From: Bacteroidales bacterium
Lineage (GTDB): Bacteria > Bacteroidota > Bacteroidia > Bacteroidales > UBA932
Direction of reading: 5' to 3'
Assembly (NCBI GenBank): GCA_017631435.1
Contig: JAGBTG010000058.1
Location: 56,570 to 120,569 of the forward strand
DNA length: 64,000 bases
Shown: positions 36,161-45,074 of the stretch, in pieces
Layout: each line of letters begins with the position of its first letter
Numbering within the stretch: the first letter of the stretch is position 1
Program-made: the position numbers and the translations under genes
Notes under the pieces: generated by a model
Database searches by the model: none
What the model saw: only the letters and a program-made list of their open reading frames with translations
What the model was told of the DNA's origin: nothing

Positions 36161-36494
36161 ACAGATGCTGCAGGAGTATGTAGCAAGGGAGAGGGGCAGG
36201 AAAGTGAACGTGCAGCTGCGGGGAGCAGAAGAGACCCTGAACCGTCCAAAACCACGCACATTGCACTTCAACCCGGCAAAAGCAGCAAGCTATGCCGCAG
36301 CAGCTGCAATCCCGGTAATACTTGGAGCAATGCTGCTCTACAACCAGGAAACAAAAGTGTACGGATACATCAACCACAAACCGGTAACCGACAAGCAGCA
36401 GGCAATAGACCTTACCCAGCAGATGTTTGACGAGCTTGCTGTAGCGGACGGAAAAGCTGCAGAAGACATTTTAACCGATTTATTCAAATTGTAA
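36135..36494 (+). CDS. Putative membrane-anchored anti-sigma factor
   Basis: A 119-residue protein with a charged N-terminal cytoplasmic part (AEQMLQEYVARERGRKVNVQ), one transmembrane helix at about residues 49-68 (AASYAAAAAIPVILGAMLLY) and a short periplasmic tail. It overlaps the sigma gene by 26 bp. Size, topology and position fit an anti-sigma regulator; the sequence itself does not match an anti-sigma domain I recognise, so the role is inference from context. Confidence 0.6.
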   Translation: MDLKENKAEQMLQEYVARERGRKVNVQLRGAEETLNRPKPRTLHFNPAKAASYAAAAAIPVILGAMLLYNQETKVYGYINHKPVTDKQQAIDLTQQMFDELAVADGKAAEDILTDLFKL

Positions 36495-36509
36495 AACTTA
36501 AAGAAAAAT

Positions 36510-37280
36510 ATGAAAAGAATCATTGTGGCATGCCTGCTGGTTACAGCGGCCTTTACAACAGGAAAACTTAATGCACAGGCCCTCAAACTGGATATTCAGG
36601 GCATCACATATCAGGAAGACACTATAACAACAAACGAAAATATAATTGCCCATACTGCCATCTCTGTAAAAAAAACTGAAAAAAGCAGTGCAATCAGAAT
36701 TGGCGGATCCGGCAGGTCTTCTATCAGGCTCTTCGAGTTCGGATGGAATATGGTAGATACAGACCCTCAAGGGGAATGGTTCAGCTTAAGGAACTGGAGA
36801 TCCAACCAGGTTACAATAAACCCTTTCATCTTCAGCGCAACCACCAACGAAGGAAATTTGGGACTCTCCCTGGCATTCGGCCTGAGATTCAACAACTACA
36901 TGTTTGACAGTCCGTTCACCGTTGCCAAACAGGATGGTATGGCCGTATACGCTCCTATTACGGAAAACATCAAAAAAAGCAAGTTCACCACTGCCGCATT
37001 GCACATCCCTATGGAACTCACCTTTGGCAAACCAAGAAAGATAGCCCTCTCATTAGGATGCTGTGCAGACCTTACATACAGCTCACACACCAAAATAAAA
37101 TACCACGGCGGGAGCAAGGACAAAGTGTGGAACTATCCTGTAAATTTCCTTCAGATAGGATATACAGCCAAATTCACAATCAAGAACACCTCAATATTCT
37201 GCAACTACACCCCAACCGGACTGTTCAAGAACGGCAAAGGTCCGCGCATTGAGACTTGGACAATAGGTATTGGCATTTAA
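36510..37280 (+). CDS. Secreted outer-membrane beta-barrel-like protein
   Basis: A 256-residue exported protein with signal peptide MKRIIVACLLVTAAFTTGKL, cleavage near NAQA. The mature part alternates polar and aromatic residues in strands (GNLGLSLAFGLRFNNYMFD, HIPMELTFGKPRKIALSLGC, KNTSIFCNYTPTGLF) as in PorT-like or OMP_b-brl proteins, and ends on a strand-like WTIGIGI. Third gene of the sigma operon (15 bp after the anti-sigma candidate, 11 bp before the DUF4252 gene). It may be a sensor or target of the sigma system. Confidence 0.7.
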   Translation: MKRIIVACLLVTAAFTTGKLNAQALKLDIQGITYQEDTITTNENIIAHTAISVKKTEKSSAIRIGGSGRSSIRLFEFGWNMVDTDPQGEWFSLRNWRSNQVTINPFIFSATTNEGNLGLSLAFGLRFNNYMFDSPFTVAKQDGMAVYAPITENIKKSKFTTAALHIPMELTFGKPRKIALSLGCCADLTYSSHTKIKYHGGSKDKVWNYPVNFLQIGYTAKFTIKNTSIFCNYTPTGLFKNGKGPRIETWTIGIGI

Positions 37281-37291
37281 AACCGGGAACC

Positions 37292-37774
37292 ATGAAAAGA
37301 TTTCAGTTATTGACAGCAATAATGTTCCTGCTGTACGGGAGTGCGGCAGCACAGAGCGAAGGTTTTTTGAAACTGTATGCAGAGGCCGGACAGGCCCTCA
37401 GTGATGGTCAGATGGGGATAACAACTACCCAGCTGTCGGGAAAAATGCTGCAGGAAGTAATGCCTGTAAAGGCCAATGAAAAATTCAATGTGATAAACAG
37501 GATTGACCATATCCGTCAGGTGAAATTTACCCCCCAGGCAGATAAGGCACTTTTTGAAAAGTTTGAGCTTATGGCTACGGCACAGGAAGGGATATATGAG
37601 CAGATGTCGCAAATAAATGAGGACGGGCAGAAAATCCAGGTATTCAAAGCACCGTACGGCACCCTAAAGAGTGAGTATCTGGTACTTATATCAAAAGACA
37701 ACGCATGCCTTGTCTGCGATATCACCGGCAATATTAGCATGAAGGACATAATGGGGATGCTCTACGGAAAATAA
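37292..37774 (+). CDS. DUF4252 domain secreted protein
   Basis: A 160-residue exported protein (signal peptide MKRFQLLTAIMFLLYGSAAA). The mature sequence fits DUF4252: an N-terminal helical part, a central RIDHIRQVKF, then the C-terminal strand pair LVLISKDNACLVCDITGNIS with a final amphipathic helix. DUF4252 proteins commonly follow ECF sigma/anti-sigma pairs in Bacteroidales; the function is unknown. I start at 37292; the longer frame would overlap the preceding gene. It converges with the AlkD-like gene with only 2 bp between stop codons. Confidence 0.8.
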   Translation: MKRFQLLTAIMFLLYGSAAAQSEGFLKLYAEAGQALSDGQMGITTTQLSGKMLQEVMPVKANEKFNVINRIDHIRQVKFTPQADKALFEKFELMATAQEGIYEQMSQINEDGQKIQVFKAPYGTLKSEYLVLISKDNACLVCDITGNISMKDIMGMLYGK

Positions 37775-37776
37775 GT

Positions 37777-38607
37777 TCATTTTAAGGGATTTCCCTTCTG
37801 CTGCACAAGGGGGCTCCTCAACCTCAAGGAGTCCCTCACTTTCTGCCGGAATTTCTTCACCACACCGGGCGGAAGAGTTCCCCTGTCCACAAACTCCTCC
37901 GTTTGGGCATCAAAATTCACCTTTGCCGTGGCAAGACACCAGGCAACAGCCATATCCACGTAATAATCCCCTTTTTGCACCTTTTCCAGCGCCTCAAATA
38001 CCTTTCCGATATACTCCCCGCAGAGGAAGTACGACATGAGCATCACCACCCCAAAACGTATTTCAAATTCATTGTTGCTGCCCAGATACTGCTGAAGAAA
38101 ACCCCATACTGTCTTAAGCGGGACCCTGTTGCAGGATTTTGGTCCCCGGCCTGGCTCCCCAACCCATTTTGCCCCTCCGCAGAACACGTCACACACCGCC
38201 CAATTGTCTATCAGCGGCACAAACTGCCCCACCAGTTGCAGCCTTTGTTCCGGCCCTATATTCACCAGGTCAATCACCATACCAATGATCATCACCTCCT
38301 CAAAAAAGATATTGCGGCACTGCTCCTGCACACTCCCCACCGCATTGCGTATCCCCTGTTCTCCCGCTCCGTTTACATCTCCGGAATTTACGCCCGCAGT
38401 ACTTGCGTCAGGTGCAACACAAAACCCATAACCTTCCAAAAATCCTTTCCACTCTCCACAGGCAATCTCCCGGGCAATGCCCCTCATCTTTGGCACCTTA
38501 ACCCCAAGCATCACATTCCTGTTTGTGAGGACAAACTTCTGGTTAAAAATCCGGTACTGCTCCTCAGCCTCACTCCTGAGACGCGCAATCAAAATATCCC
38601 TTTTCAT
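37777..38607 (-). CDS. DNA alkylation repair protein, AlkD-like
   Basis: A 276-residue HEAT-like-repeat protein of the AlkD family, whose members excise alkylated bases without flipping them. Hallmarks are VKVPKMRGIAREI near the N-terminus, VDLVNIGPEQRLQ, the WAVCDVF segment, and FEIRFGVVMLMSYF with YYVDMAVAWCLATAKVNF, where the conserved DNA-binding D and W/R residues fall. A glycine/serine-rich insert (about residues 68-90, ASTAGVNSGDVNGAGEQG) interrupts the second repeat. Transcribed alone, divergent from the tricorn-like gene. Confidence 0.82.
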   Translation of the reverse strand: MKRDILIARLRSEAEEQYRIFNQKFVLTNRNVMLGVKVPKMRGIAREIACGEWKGFLEGYGFCVAPDASTAGVNSGDVNGAGEQGIRNAVGSVQEQCRNIFFEEVMIIGMVIDLVNIGPEQRLQLVGQFVPLIDNWAVCDVFCGGAKWVGEPGRGPKSCNRVPLKTVWGFLQQYLGSNNEFEIRFGVVMLMSYFLCGEYIGKVFEALEKVQKGDYYVDMAVAWCLATAKVNFDAQTEEFVDRGTLPPGVVKKFRQKVRDSLRLRSPLVQQKGNPLK

Positions 38608-38699
38608 TATAGTGTAAAGTTAGCATTTTTTTGTAACTTGCTCCTCAATATGGCGGACAGGGGCCGCCATCGGACAAAAGAAAACCAAAACTATAAAAT

Positions 38700-41600
38700 A
38701 TGAAACGATTATTATTTACCCTGTTGTTTGCAGCTGCTGCAACAGGAGCACAGGCCGATGAGGCCCGCCTTTTGAGGTTCCCGGCAACCAACGGCAACCA
38801 GGTGGTATTCTCATACGCAGGAGACCTGTATACGGCACCTCTTGCAGGCGGAGAGGCAACCCGCCTCACATCACACATGGGATATGAAATGTTTGCCCGT
38901 TTTTCTCCCGACGGAAAATCAATAGCCTTTACCGGAGAGTATGACGGCAACCGCGAGGTTTACCTTATACCGGCCAAAGGTGGCGAGCCTGTAAGGCTAA
39001 CCTATACCGCAACCAACGGCCGCGACGATTTGGGCGACCGTATGGGCCCCAACAACATTGTAATGGCATGGAGCAAGGACGGCAAGAAGATTGTGTACCG
39101 CAACCGTACAGGCGACGGCTTCCCGGGCAAACTCTGGACCGTATCCCCTAACGGCGGCATGCCGGAGCAGGTTCCACTTCCTGAAGGAGGCTTCTGCAGT
39201 TATTCACCTGATGGGAAAAAACTTGCCTACAACCGCGTAATGCGCGAGTTCCGTACCTGGAAATACTACAGGGGCGGTATGGCAGACGATGTATGGGTAT
39301 ATGATCCGGCTGCAAAGAAAGTTGAGAATGTAACCAACAACGTATCGCAGGACATCTTCCCAATGTGGATTGGCGAGGAGATCTTCTTCATCTCCGACAG
39401 GGACATGACCATGAACCTGTTTGTCTACAACACCAAAACGAAGAAAACCGAAAAAGTTACCAACTACACAGATTACGACATCAAATTCCCTTCTACCAAC
39501 GGCGAAATAATTGTCTACGAGCAGGGAGGATACCTTTTCAGCTTTGACCCCAAAACCCGCCAGAGCAAGAAAATCTCCATCACCCTTGCCGCAGACAACA
39601 TCTACGGCCGCAACGAGATGAAGGATGTCTCTGCAAGAGCCAACGGCAGGGGCGCATCCCTTAATCCCGACGGCACCAGAGCAGTTGTAACCGTACGCGG
39701 AGAGGTTTTCAATGTACCTGTAGGTGAAGGTGTTGTAAGGAACATCACCCGCACACCAGGTTCAAACGACCGCGGTGCAGTATGGAGCCCCGACGGCAAA
39801 TACATCGCCTACATTGGTGACGGCACAGGTGAGACAGAGGTATACCTTCAGGGAGCAACAGGTGCCCCAATACAGCTTACCACCGGCAATGACACCTATA
39901 TCCGCCGCATTATCTGGGGCCCGGACAGCAAAAAACTTTACTACACCGACCGCAAGAACCGCCTTGTGGAGGTTGATGTTGCCACAAAGGCAAAAAAGAC
40001 CATAATGACCAATCCTAACGAGGAGTTCAGAAGCATCAGTTTCTCACCTTGCAACAACTGGATTACATACACCAAATCTGCAGAGAACGGCATGAGCGTT
40101 GTGTATGCATACAACCTCACAAACGGCAAGGAGATTGCCGTTACCGAGCAGTGGTATGACTCATCTTCTCCTGTATTCAGTACAGACGGAAAATACATAA
40201 TCTTTACCTCTGCACGCGATTTCAACCCTACATACGGCCAGTTGGAGTGGAACCATACATACAACAACATGAACGGCCTTTACATGGTTATGTTGGCTAA
40301 GGACACACCTTCTCCACTTTTGCCTGAGGACGGAAAGAAATCCCCTGCAAAACCTGCAGGTCAAGCTGCCAAGAAGGGTGATGCAAAACCGGCTGCAGGT
40401 GCAACCGTTATTGATGCAGAGGGTATCTTTGGCAGAATAATCAGAATCCCTGTAGGAACAGGCAGATTCGGCAGTTTCGTTTGCGACGGCAAGAAACTCT
40501 GGTATTCGTCGGGAAGAGAGACCAAGGTATTTGATTTTGCTGCAGGCAAGGAAGAGAAGGCTGGCGAAGGTGTTTCATTGGTAAGCTACACCCCTGGTGC
40601 CAAGAAAGCTCTGGTTTCCAAAGGAAGGGATCTGTTTGTATGCGATTTCCCTGCCCCAAGGATTGCCCCAAGAGAGAAAATTACCTTCAAAAACCTTGTT
40701 GCCCCTATAGACAAACATGCCGAGTGGGCACAGATCTTTGACGAGGTGTGGAGAGCCTATAGAGACGGCTTCTACCTTGAGAACATGCACGGGATAGACT
40801 GGAACGCCGTTAAGGAGAAATACGCCGTATTGCTCCCTTACGCAAAGACCAGACTTGATTTGAACTACATCCTTGGCGAGATGATTGGCGAGGTAGCCTG
40901 CGGCCACGCTTACGTGAACCCGGGCGAGATGCCAACCCCTCCAAAAACAAATATGGGTCTGCTTGGAGCCCAGATCACCGCACACAAGAGCGGATACTAC
41001 AAGATTGGCAAAATCCTTCCAGGTGCACCTTACAGCGAGAAATTGAGGTCACCTCTTGCAGAGCAGGGTCTTGATGTTAAGGAGGGCGACTACATCGTTG
41101 CAATTGACGGTATCCCAACCACATCTGTAGACAACATCTACAAGCTCCTTATTGGCAAGGCAAATGTCCTTACTGAGCTTACAGTAAACAGCAAACCTTC
41201 TGAGGAGGGTGCACATAACATTGTTGTAAAACCAATTGCAGACGAGTATCCTTTGGAGCACTACAACTGGGTACAGAACAACATTAAGAAAGTTGAGCAG
41301 GCAACCGGCGGCAGAGTTGGATACATCTATATCCCTGATATGGGTCCCGACGGCCTTAACGAGTTTGCACGCTACTTCTACCCTCAGCTGGATAAAGAGG
41401 CCCTTATCATTGACGACCGTGCAAACGGTGGCGGAAACGTCTCTCCAATGATTCTTGAGCGTCTTTTGAGACAGCCTTACAGAATGACAATGTACCGCAA
41501 CTCTGAGCGCAATGGAACCATCCCTGATGCAACCCACTACGGACCTAAAGTGCTGCTTATCAACAAATACTCCGCTTCAGACGGAGACTTGTTCCCTTGG

Positions 41601-41927
41601 AGCTTCAAAGCCAACAAGGCAGGTACCGTAATTGGAACCCGCACTTGGGGAGGTATTGTAGGTATCAGCGGCTCACTTCCATACATGGACGGCACTGATG
41701 TACGCGTTCCGTTCTTCACAAACTATGACGCCAAAACCGGCCAGTGGATTGTAGAGAACCACGGCGTAGACCCTGACATCCTTATTGACAACAACCCTAT
41801 AAAGGAGCAGCAGGGCATTGACGAGCAGCTCAACAAAGCCATTGAGGTGGTTATGGAGCAGCTCAAGGAGCGCAAGCCGCTTCCTAAGACTCCAGCCCCA
41901 AGAACCTTGAAGGATCTTGGATTGTAG
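38700..41927 (+). CDS. Tricorn-like S41-family protease with PD40 propeller and PDZ domain
   Basis: A 1075-residue exported protein (signal peptide MKRLLFTLLFAAAATGAQAD). Residues about 25-340 are PD40 beta-propeller blades (RFSPDGKSIAFTGEYDG, SYSPDGKKLAY and similar); a second propeller covers about 345-655 with a low-complexity linker (PAKPAGQAAKKGDAKPAAG). After a helical C1 region come a PDZ domain (about 765-850, GAQITAHKSGYYKIGKILPG) and the S41 protease core with nucleophile S960 in YSASDGD. This is the tricorn protease homologue layout; it likely trims peptides in the periplasm. A strong terminator follows. Confidence 0.92.
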   Translation: MKRLLFTLLFAAAATGAQADEARLLRFPATNGNQVVFSYAGDLYTAPLAGGEATRLTSHMGYEMFARFSPDGKSIAFTGEYDGNREVYLIPAKGGEPVRLTYTATNGRDDLGDRMGPNNIVMAWSKDGKKIVYRNRTGDGFPGKLWTVSPNGGMPEQVPLPEGGFCSYSPDGKKLAYNRVMREFRTWKYYRGGMADDVWVYDPAAKKVENVTNNVSQDIFPMWIGEEIFFISDRDMTMNLFVYNTKTKKTEKVTNYTDYDIKFPSTNGEIIVYEQGGYLFSFDPKTRQSKKISITLAADNIYGRNEMKDVSARANGRGASLNPDGTRAVVTVRGEVFNVPVGEGVVRNITRTPGSNDRGAVWSPDGKYIAYIGDGTGETEVYLQGATGAPIQLTTGNDTYIRRIIWGPDSKKLYYTDRKNRLVEVDVATKAKKTIMTNPNEEFRSISFSPCNNWITYTKSAENGMSVVYAYNLTNGKEIAVTEQWYDSSSPVFSTDGKYIIFTSARDFNPTYGQLEWNHTYNNMNGLYMVMLAKDTPSPLLPEDGKKSPAKPAGQAAKKGDAKPAAGATVIDAEGIFGRIIRIPVGTGRFGSFVCDGKKLWYSSGRETKVFDFAAGKEEKAGEGVSLVSYTPGAKKALVSKGRDLFVCDFPAPRIAPREKITFKNLVAPIDKHAEWAQIFDEVWRAYRDGFYLENMHGIDWNAVKEKYAVLLPYAKTRLDLNYILGEMIGEVACGHAYVNPGEMPTPPKTNMGLLGAQITAHKSGYYKIGKILPGAPYSEKLRSPLAEQGLDVKEGDYIVAIDGIPTTSVDNIYKLLIGKANVLTELTVNSKPSEEGAHNIVVKPIADEYPLEHYNWVQNNIKKVEQATGGRVGYIYIPDMGPDGLNEFARYFYPQLDKEALIIDDRANGGGNVSPMILERLLRQPYRMTMYRNSERNGTIPDATHYGPKVLLINKYSASDGDLFPWSFKANKAGTVIGTRTWGGIVGISGSLPYMDGTDVRVPFFTNYDAKTGQWIVENHGVDPDILIDNNPIKEQQGIDEQLNKAIEVVMEQLKERKPLPKTPAPRTLKDLGL

Positions 41928-41945
41928 GAGGAGCATTCTAAAATC

Positions 41946-41987
41946 AAGAAGGATGACCGGGCATCACAGGCCTGGCCATCCTTCTTT
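41946..41987 (+). terminator. Terminator of the tricorn-like gene
   Basis: AAGAAGGATGACCGG pairs with CCTGGCCATCCTTCTT, then TTGC. The stem also ends in T on the minus strand for the convergent gene. Confidence 0.75.
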
Positions 41988-42008
41988 GCTTTATACACTA
42001 TACACTTA

Positions 42009-43001
42009 TCACTTCACCTCCTTGGAGTACTGCTCTGCAGTTTTGAGGAACTGTACCCTCTCAAATGCCTGAGGGTTGCTGATGTTTGCGTAGTTGAGCA
42101 TTCCCTTGAAATCCGATATTTTCTTGAAACCCTTTGATTTCATGAACTCCTTCAGTTCGCGGTTGAAATCCTGCACCACAAACGGACCCTGCTTGTACAG
42201 CACACTACAAAGCTGCACTGTGTCTGCCCCTGCCAACAGCAATTTTATGGCCGAAGATGAATCATACACCCCTGTAGAGGCACTCAAACTGAAATTGCGC
42301 ATTGCAGGTGAAAGAAGGGCAATCCACCGCAATTCCTTAAGATATTCTGCCTTGCAGGAGAATGGGGTTGCCGGCACAATCTTCAGGCTTTTAAGGGATA
42401 TGTCGGGAGTATAGAAACGGTTGAACAGCACAGCCCCCTTTGCTCCATGCCCCTGCAGGCCGCTTACAAAGTTGCCCAAATTGGTAAAGCTGTCGGCAAT
42501 CTTTACTGCCACAGGGATTCTTATCCCCTGTGTTATACTTTGCACTATCTTGTAATACTCCGCCTCAATCTCTGAACTACACTTGCTTCCGTTAAGAGGG
42601 ATATTATATATATTCACCTCCAGAGCATCAGCCCCTGCCTTCTCTATCTCCTTTGCAAACTCTGTCCAATTATCCAACGAATAGCAGTTTATGCTGGCAA
42701 TTATTGGAATGCCGGCCTCACGTTTGGCATCCCTGATAAGCTGCACATACTTGCCCAATGAATGCTCCTTCACATAATGCTGAAGAAAATCCTGATTCTC
42801 GGTATAATCAGCGCTAACCTCCTCAAGATAATTGATCTCATTGCTTATCTGCTCCTCAAACAGCGACTTTAACACTACCGCTCCCACTCCGCTTTTTGCC
42901 AATGCCACTATCTTCTCCAAATCATAAGTATACCCGCTGCTCGCAGCAATAAAAGGGGACTTGAGCTCCAGTCCCAAATATTTTACAGAAATATCTACCA
43001 T
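42009..43001 (-). CDS. Dihydroorotate dehydrogenase-like flavoprotein
   Basis: A 330-residue FMN TIM-barrel protein related to PyrD. N-terminal YLGLELKSPFIAASSGYTYD, the VVLKSLFEEQI segment, PIIASINCYSLDNW, and LEVNIYNIPLNGSK followed by IPVAVKIADSFTNL are the family's barrel strands. ASTGVYDSSSAIKLLLAGAD and VQLCSVLYKQG near the end give the phosphate/FMN site. It is the divergent subgroup annotated as dihydroorotate dehydrogenase-like; the class 1 active-site cysteine context is replaced, so pyrimidine synthesis is not assured. Monocistronic. Confidence 0.85.
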   Translation of the reverse strand: MVDISVKYLGLELKSPFIAASSGYTYDLEKIVALAKSGVGAVVLKSLFEEQISNEINYLEEVSADYTENQDFLQHYVKEHSLGKYVQLIRDAKREAGIPIIASINCYSLDNWTEFAKEIEKAGADALEVNIYNIPLNGSKCSSEIEAEYYKIVQSITQGIRIPVAVKIADSFTNLGNFVSGLQGHGAKGAVLFNRFYTPDISLKSLKIVPATPFSCKAEYLKELRWIALLSPAMRNFSLSASTGVYDSSSAIKLLLAGADTVQLCSVLYKQGPFVVQDFNRELKEFMKSKGFKKISDFKGMLNYANISNPQAFERVQFLKTAEQYSKEVK

Positions 43002-43206
43002 AATTATTGAGTTTTTACCGTTTATAACATTCTTTTCGCACCGTTGTTTATTATAACGTCGTCTTTTTGTACCAGATTATAATTATTATTACAAAGTAAC
43101 TAATAAATAAAACAAGAAAAACTCCCTAAAATGGGGTAATTGGAACATTCAAACAGGTAGGCATTTCGTAAAAAAACTCAACTTTCGTGAAATTTTGTTG
43201 AAAAAA
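43002..43206. other. AT-rich intergenic stretch, nothing recognised
   Basis: Between the dihydroorotate-dehydrogenase-like gene and the tRNA-Pro promoter I see no open frame or stable hairpin. The promoter of the minus-strand gene should lie here, but no TAnnTTTG match was found. Confidence 0.5.
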
Positions 43207-43237
43207 TTTGGATATTTAAAAATTGTCCGTATCTTTG
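43207..43237 (+). promoter_or_regulatory. Promoter of tRNA-Pro
   Basis: TTTG (43207-43210), a 19-bp spacer and TATCTTTG (43230-43237) match the Bacteroidota consensus with the same spacing as at tRNA-Ser. Confidence 0.75.
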
Positions 43238-43276
43238 CACCCGCTTTCACACCGAAAGCAACTTGAAATGATGAAT

Positions 43277-43350
43277 CGGGATGTGGCGCAGTTGGTTAGC
43301 GCACCTGCTTTGGGAGCAGGGGGTCCTCCGTTCGAGTCGGAGTATCCCGA
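43277..43350 (+). tRNA. tRNA-Pro(UGG)
   Basis: Acceptor CGGGATG pairs with TATCCCG; D-loop GTTGGTTAGC, anticodon loop TTTGGGA (anticodon UGG) and T-loop TTCGAGT are normal. CCA is not encoded. The 3' end reads straight into GACA, so it overlaps one instance of the over-represented TCCCGAC motif. Confidence 0.95.
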
Positions 43351-43360
43351 CAAATTTGGG

Positions 43361-43394
43361 AAAGAACCTGAAAGAAATTTCAGGTTCTTTTTTA
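43361..43394 (+). terminator. Terminator of tRNA-Pro
   Basis: AAAGAACCTGAAA pairs perfectly with TTTCAGGTTCTTT around a 4-nt loop, followed by TTTT. It lies 46 bp before the CotH gene. Confidence 0.88.
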
Positions 43395-43439
43395 TATTTG
43401 CATAAACGATACATTCTACCACACACAACGTATACGCTT

Positions 43440-44963
43440 ATGAAAAAAATTCTTTTGGCACTGGCAACCATATTGTGTACAGTATTCCAGTCATGCGAAA
43501 AGTCTGAAACTCCAGAAATCCAACCCGAACTGCTTTCCTTTGCATTCTACAGGTCCAACAACAGCTCATTGTTCCAGGACATCGAATTCGGGTCACTGGA
43601 CACTCCAGACCTCAAATACACCTTACCGTTTGAAACAGATATCACTTCACTGAAAGCATCATTCAGTGTGCCTGATGGCTGCATTGTTACAGTGGCGGGC
43701 AAAACCCAGACAAGCAACACAACATCAAACAACTTCTCCATGCCGGTTGAATACACTGTAACCAATAAAAACGGCACAACAAGGACCTATACAGTCTCAC
43801 TAACAGTAAACCACACCTGTTTTACTGGGATTCCCGTAATGATCATCAATACCAAACAGGGAGCCCCAATAAAGGACAAGGAGAACTGGATAACCGGAGA
43901 CTTCTCAATAATTGGAACAGACGGAAAACATATCATAGAGGGCAACGATCTGGAAATCAGAGGCAGAGGCAATACCACATGGTACAATCCCAAAAAACCT
44001 TACGCTCTGAAGCTGGGCAAAAAGACAGAGCTCTTTGGAATGCCAAAACACAAGCGTTGGGTACTTCTGGCAGCCTATAACGACAAATCCATGATCCGCA
44101 CAGATCTGGCTTTCTTCCTGGCACAAAAATACTCCAATCTGCGCTGGAAACAGGGTGGACAACTCATTGAACTGATACTCAATGGCGAATTTATGGGCAA
44201 CTACTACATTTGCGAGCACATAAAAATAGATGAGAACCGTATTCCCGACGGATATGTGATAGAGATAGACTACCGTGCAAAAGAGGCCAACGGAGACATT
44301 TTCTTCAAGAGCAAGCTATCTGGACTGAACTTTGTTGTTAAAGACCCTGAGATAGCGAAAAACAGCACAGAATTTGAATATGTTGAGGATTATATAAACA
44401 CTTGCGAGCAAGACCTCAAAGCCCTTGACAGCGACAAGTATATGAAATACATAGACCTTGAAAGCATGGTTGACTGGTACCTCAACAGCGAACTTACCAG
44501 AAACCCGGATGCAACATTCTTCCTGAGTGTATATATGAATATTGGAGCCGACGGCAAGCTTTACATGGGTCCTCTATGGGATTACGACCTATCATTCGGC
44601 AATCAGGTTTACGAAGACGACAACGGGAATGACAATGGCTATACAGGTTTTATAATCAGGGACGGAGACCGCTCCAAAATCTGGATGAAAGCAATGTTCA
44701 ACAACCCTGAATTTGTAGCCATGCTCAAGAGCAAAATGAAAGTGATTGCTGCAAACGAAGCCGAAATAATGGCATTCATAGACAAGAGACACCAGGAGCT
44801 GAAGACTTCTGCCCTATACAATGACAAACAGTGGAACCTGATGTGCCCTAAAAATGCATCAGACGCCACCATTGCCAAAGCCTACGACGAGCAGATAAAA
44901 TACCTTAAAGACTGGCTCCACGGCAGAATCCAGTGGCTCAGCACCAACATCGAGGCGCTGTAG
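43440..44963 (+). CDS. CotH-family protein kinase-like lipoprotein
   Basis: A 507-residue lipoprotein: MKKILLALATILCTVFQSCE, lipid-acceptor C19. Residues about 30-130 form an immunoglobulin-like or DUF-type beta domain (TVTNKNGTTRTYTVSLTVN). The rest is a CotH kinase domain with LEIRGRGNTTWYNPKKPY, KHKRWVLLAAYNDKSMIRTD, MGNYYICEHIKIDENR and the metal-binding GPLWDYDLSFGN. CotH proteins in spore formers phosphorylate coat proteins; the role of Bacteroidota lipoprotein versions is not known. I chose the ATG at 43440; the longer frame runs through the tRNA gene and is spurious. Confidence 0.88.
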   Translation: MKKILLALATILCTVFQSCEKSETPEIQPELLSFAFYRSNNSSLFQDIEFGSLDTPDLKYTLPFETDITSLKASFSVPDGCIVTVAGKTQTSNTTSNNFSMPVEYTVTNKNGTTRTYTVSLTVNHTCFTGIPVMIINTKQGAPIKDKENWITGDFSIIGTDGKHIIEGNDLEIRGRGNTTWYNPKKPYALKLGKKTELFGMPKHKRWVLLAAYNDKSMIRTDLAFFLAQKYSNLRWKQGGQLIELILNGEFMGNYYICEHIKIDENRIPDGYVIEIDYRAKEANGDIFFKSKLSGLNFVVKDPEIAKNSTEFEYVEDYINTCEQDLKALDSDKYMKYIDLESMVDWYLNSELTRNPDATFFLSVYMNIGADGKLYMGPLWDYDLSFGNQVYEDDNGNDNGYTGFIIRDGDRSKIWMKAMFNNPEFVAMLKSKMKVIAANEAEIMAFIDKRHQELKTSALYNDKQWNLMCPKNASDATIAKAYDEQIKYLKDWLHGRIQWLSTNIEAL

Positions 44964-45005
44964 ATAAATTTTCCCGACAGGGATATACCCATTATCTGAC
45001 AAATA

Positions 45006-45033
45006 ACCCCCGCCAGAACGCTCTGACGGGGGT
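45006..45033. terminator. GC-rich hairpin between convergent genes
   Basis: ACCCCCGCCAGA pairs with TCTGACGGGGGT with one mismatch. It lies between the CotH gene and glyS; T-tracts are weak on both sides. It sits inside a wider inverted pair of TTCCCGACAG motifs (44971 and 45060). Confidence 0.65.
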
Positions 45034-45074
45034 CACTTTATCAATAGACTTTCTGTTATCTGTCGGGAAGAAGA

